Assembly (NCBI RefSeq): GCF_010882175.1 | Contig: NZ_WKLH01000004.1 | Span: 135,425-199,424 of the forward strand | DNA: 64,000 nt | Reading direction: 5' to 3' | From: Mangrovibacterium lignilyticum | Lineage (GTDB): Bacteria; Bacteroidota; Bacteroidia; Bacteroidales; Prolixibacteraceae | Shown: positions 63,392 through 64,000 of the stretch, piece by piece | Layout of the letters: every line of letters starts with the position of its first letter | How positions within the stretch are numbered: position 1 is the stretch's first letter | Position numbers and translations under genes: made by a program | Notes under the pieces: model-generated | Told to the model about the DNA's origin: nothing | Seen by the model: the letters and a program-made list of their open reading frames with translations, nothing else | The model's database searches: none

Positions 63392-63928
63392 ATGAATTCA
63401 GAAGTTCCCAAGCCTTTTCGGTTCAATGCCTTTAAGCATCATCGGGCTTACTTGTTGTCGGTCCTGAAAAATGTGTCGGCCGAGCTGGTGGACGAGCAAT
63501 TGTTGCCGGTTTGCAATAACTATGTCGATGTATATACCGGGAATTTAACGATCACAGAGATCTGCCGGGAGCTTGAGGCTTTGCTGCGGAAAGGGAACAC
63601 GTTTGAAGCGTCTGCTTTTCAGGTCTGGGTGAAAACGCCGCGTGGATACCGCGATCTTTTACTTTCTGATGGTTCCGTTTGGATTATTCGCGAAGGAGGG
63701 GATTCGGATCGTTACATTCATTTGCATCCGGCGCGCACGGGGCCGCATGTTGTTCGCTATCGGGGATCGACGCTGAAAACCGTTTTCATGTTGAAGCTGG
63801 ACGGAAACGAAGAGCCCGGGCTGGCCGATTTAAATCGCTTGCGGCAGCAAATTGGCTTGTCGCCGGTTCGAAAGTTGGAGCCTCAAAAAGGAATTCTGAA
63901 ATGCTACCGGGAATTTTTCAGGGAATAA
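63392..63928 (+). CDS. Conserved hypothetical protein paired with the HTH gene
   Basis: A 178-residue soluble protein without signal peptide. It begins MNSEVPKPFRFNAFKHHRAYL; later segments are YRDLLLSDGSVWIIREG, DRYIHLHPARTGPHVVRYRGSTLKTVFMLKL and LNRLRQQIGLSPVRKLEPQKG. The His-containing IHLHPAR and the Arg/Lys-rich stretch suggest a nucleic-acid or phosphate-binding fold, but no family was recognised and no function is claimed. It forms an apparent two-gene operon with the HTH gene. About 70 bases follow to the window end with nothing recognisable. Confidence 0.7.
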   Translation: MNSEVPKPFRFNAFKHHRAYLLSVLKNVSAELVDEQLLPVCNNYVDVYTGNLTITEICRELEALLRKGNTFEASAFQVWVKTPRGYRDLLLSDGSVWIIREGGDSDRYIHLHPARTGPHVVRYRGSTLKTVFMLKLDGNEEPGLADLNRLRQQIGLSPVRKLEPQKGILKCYREFFRE

Positions 63929-64000
63929 CTGCGAACCATTCAAGGTGATGTAACTTTAGTTCCGGATTACCAGAACTTTTGCGCCCCGTATTTTTCGCTG

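Overview
The window is a gene-dense bacterial chromosome segment from a member of the Bacteroidota, probably the Marinilabiliales/Prolixibacteraceae group; that lower rank is an inference. The evidence is a SusC/SusD pair driven by an ECF sigma factor and a FecR anti-sigma factor, a type IX secretion C-terminal domain, TAnnTTTG-type -7 promoter elements, a GH92 glycosidase, and several small protein families typical of Bacteroidota. There are no phage or IS genes, no CRISPR array and no recognisable tRNA or rRNA genes.

Layout. 1-5.2 kb (minus strand): a partial RelA/SpoT gene cut by the window edge, then glycosyltransferase, NUDIX hydrolase, miaA and a small IS1096-TnpR-like protein. 5.6-17.6 kb: ABC permease, gapA, a small lipoprotein, a large T9SS-exported Ig-like protein, nitroreductase, lone receiver protein, ettA, a 41-bp tandem repeat array, a secreted protein, and a cobalamin riboswitch ahead of a DUF4198 protein. 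17.6-28.4 kb (minus): a polysaccharide-utilisation-like locus (ECF sigma, FecR, SusC, SusD, YdcF-like protein, GH92). 28.5-46.1 kb: MgtC/DUF4010 protein, hisS, a second ECF sigma cluster, an NrtR-like regulator, ychF, asnB, a large lipoprotein of possible glycosidase type, EamA transporter, nhaA, fasciclin protein, YbaK and a cold-shock-domain protein. 46.3-61.9 kb (minus): almost the whole branched-chain amino acid pathway, leuA-leuC-leuD-citramalate synthase-like-leuB and ilvD-ilvB-ilvN-araC-ilvC, with a lipocalin-like and a ZIP transporter gene between. 62.2-64 kb: DoxX protein, a phased 21-bp degenerate repeat, and an HTH/unknown gene pair.

The most notable finding lies in the non-coding leaders of the branched-chain operons. 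leuA is preceded by a 22-codon Ile/Leu-rich leader ORF and a terminator with a competing antiterminator. ilvD is preceded by two such modules in series: a 22-codon Val/Ile/Leu-rich leader ORF plus terminator, then a 19-codon Leu/Val/Ile-containing leader ORF plus a second terminator. In all three modules the leader stop codon overlaps or abuts the antiterminator strand. This predicts ribosome-mediated transcription attenuation, with a two-step gate on ilvD. Together the loci would couple Ile/Val/Leu synthesis to aminoacyl-tRNA supply.
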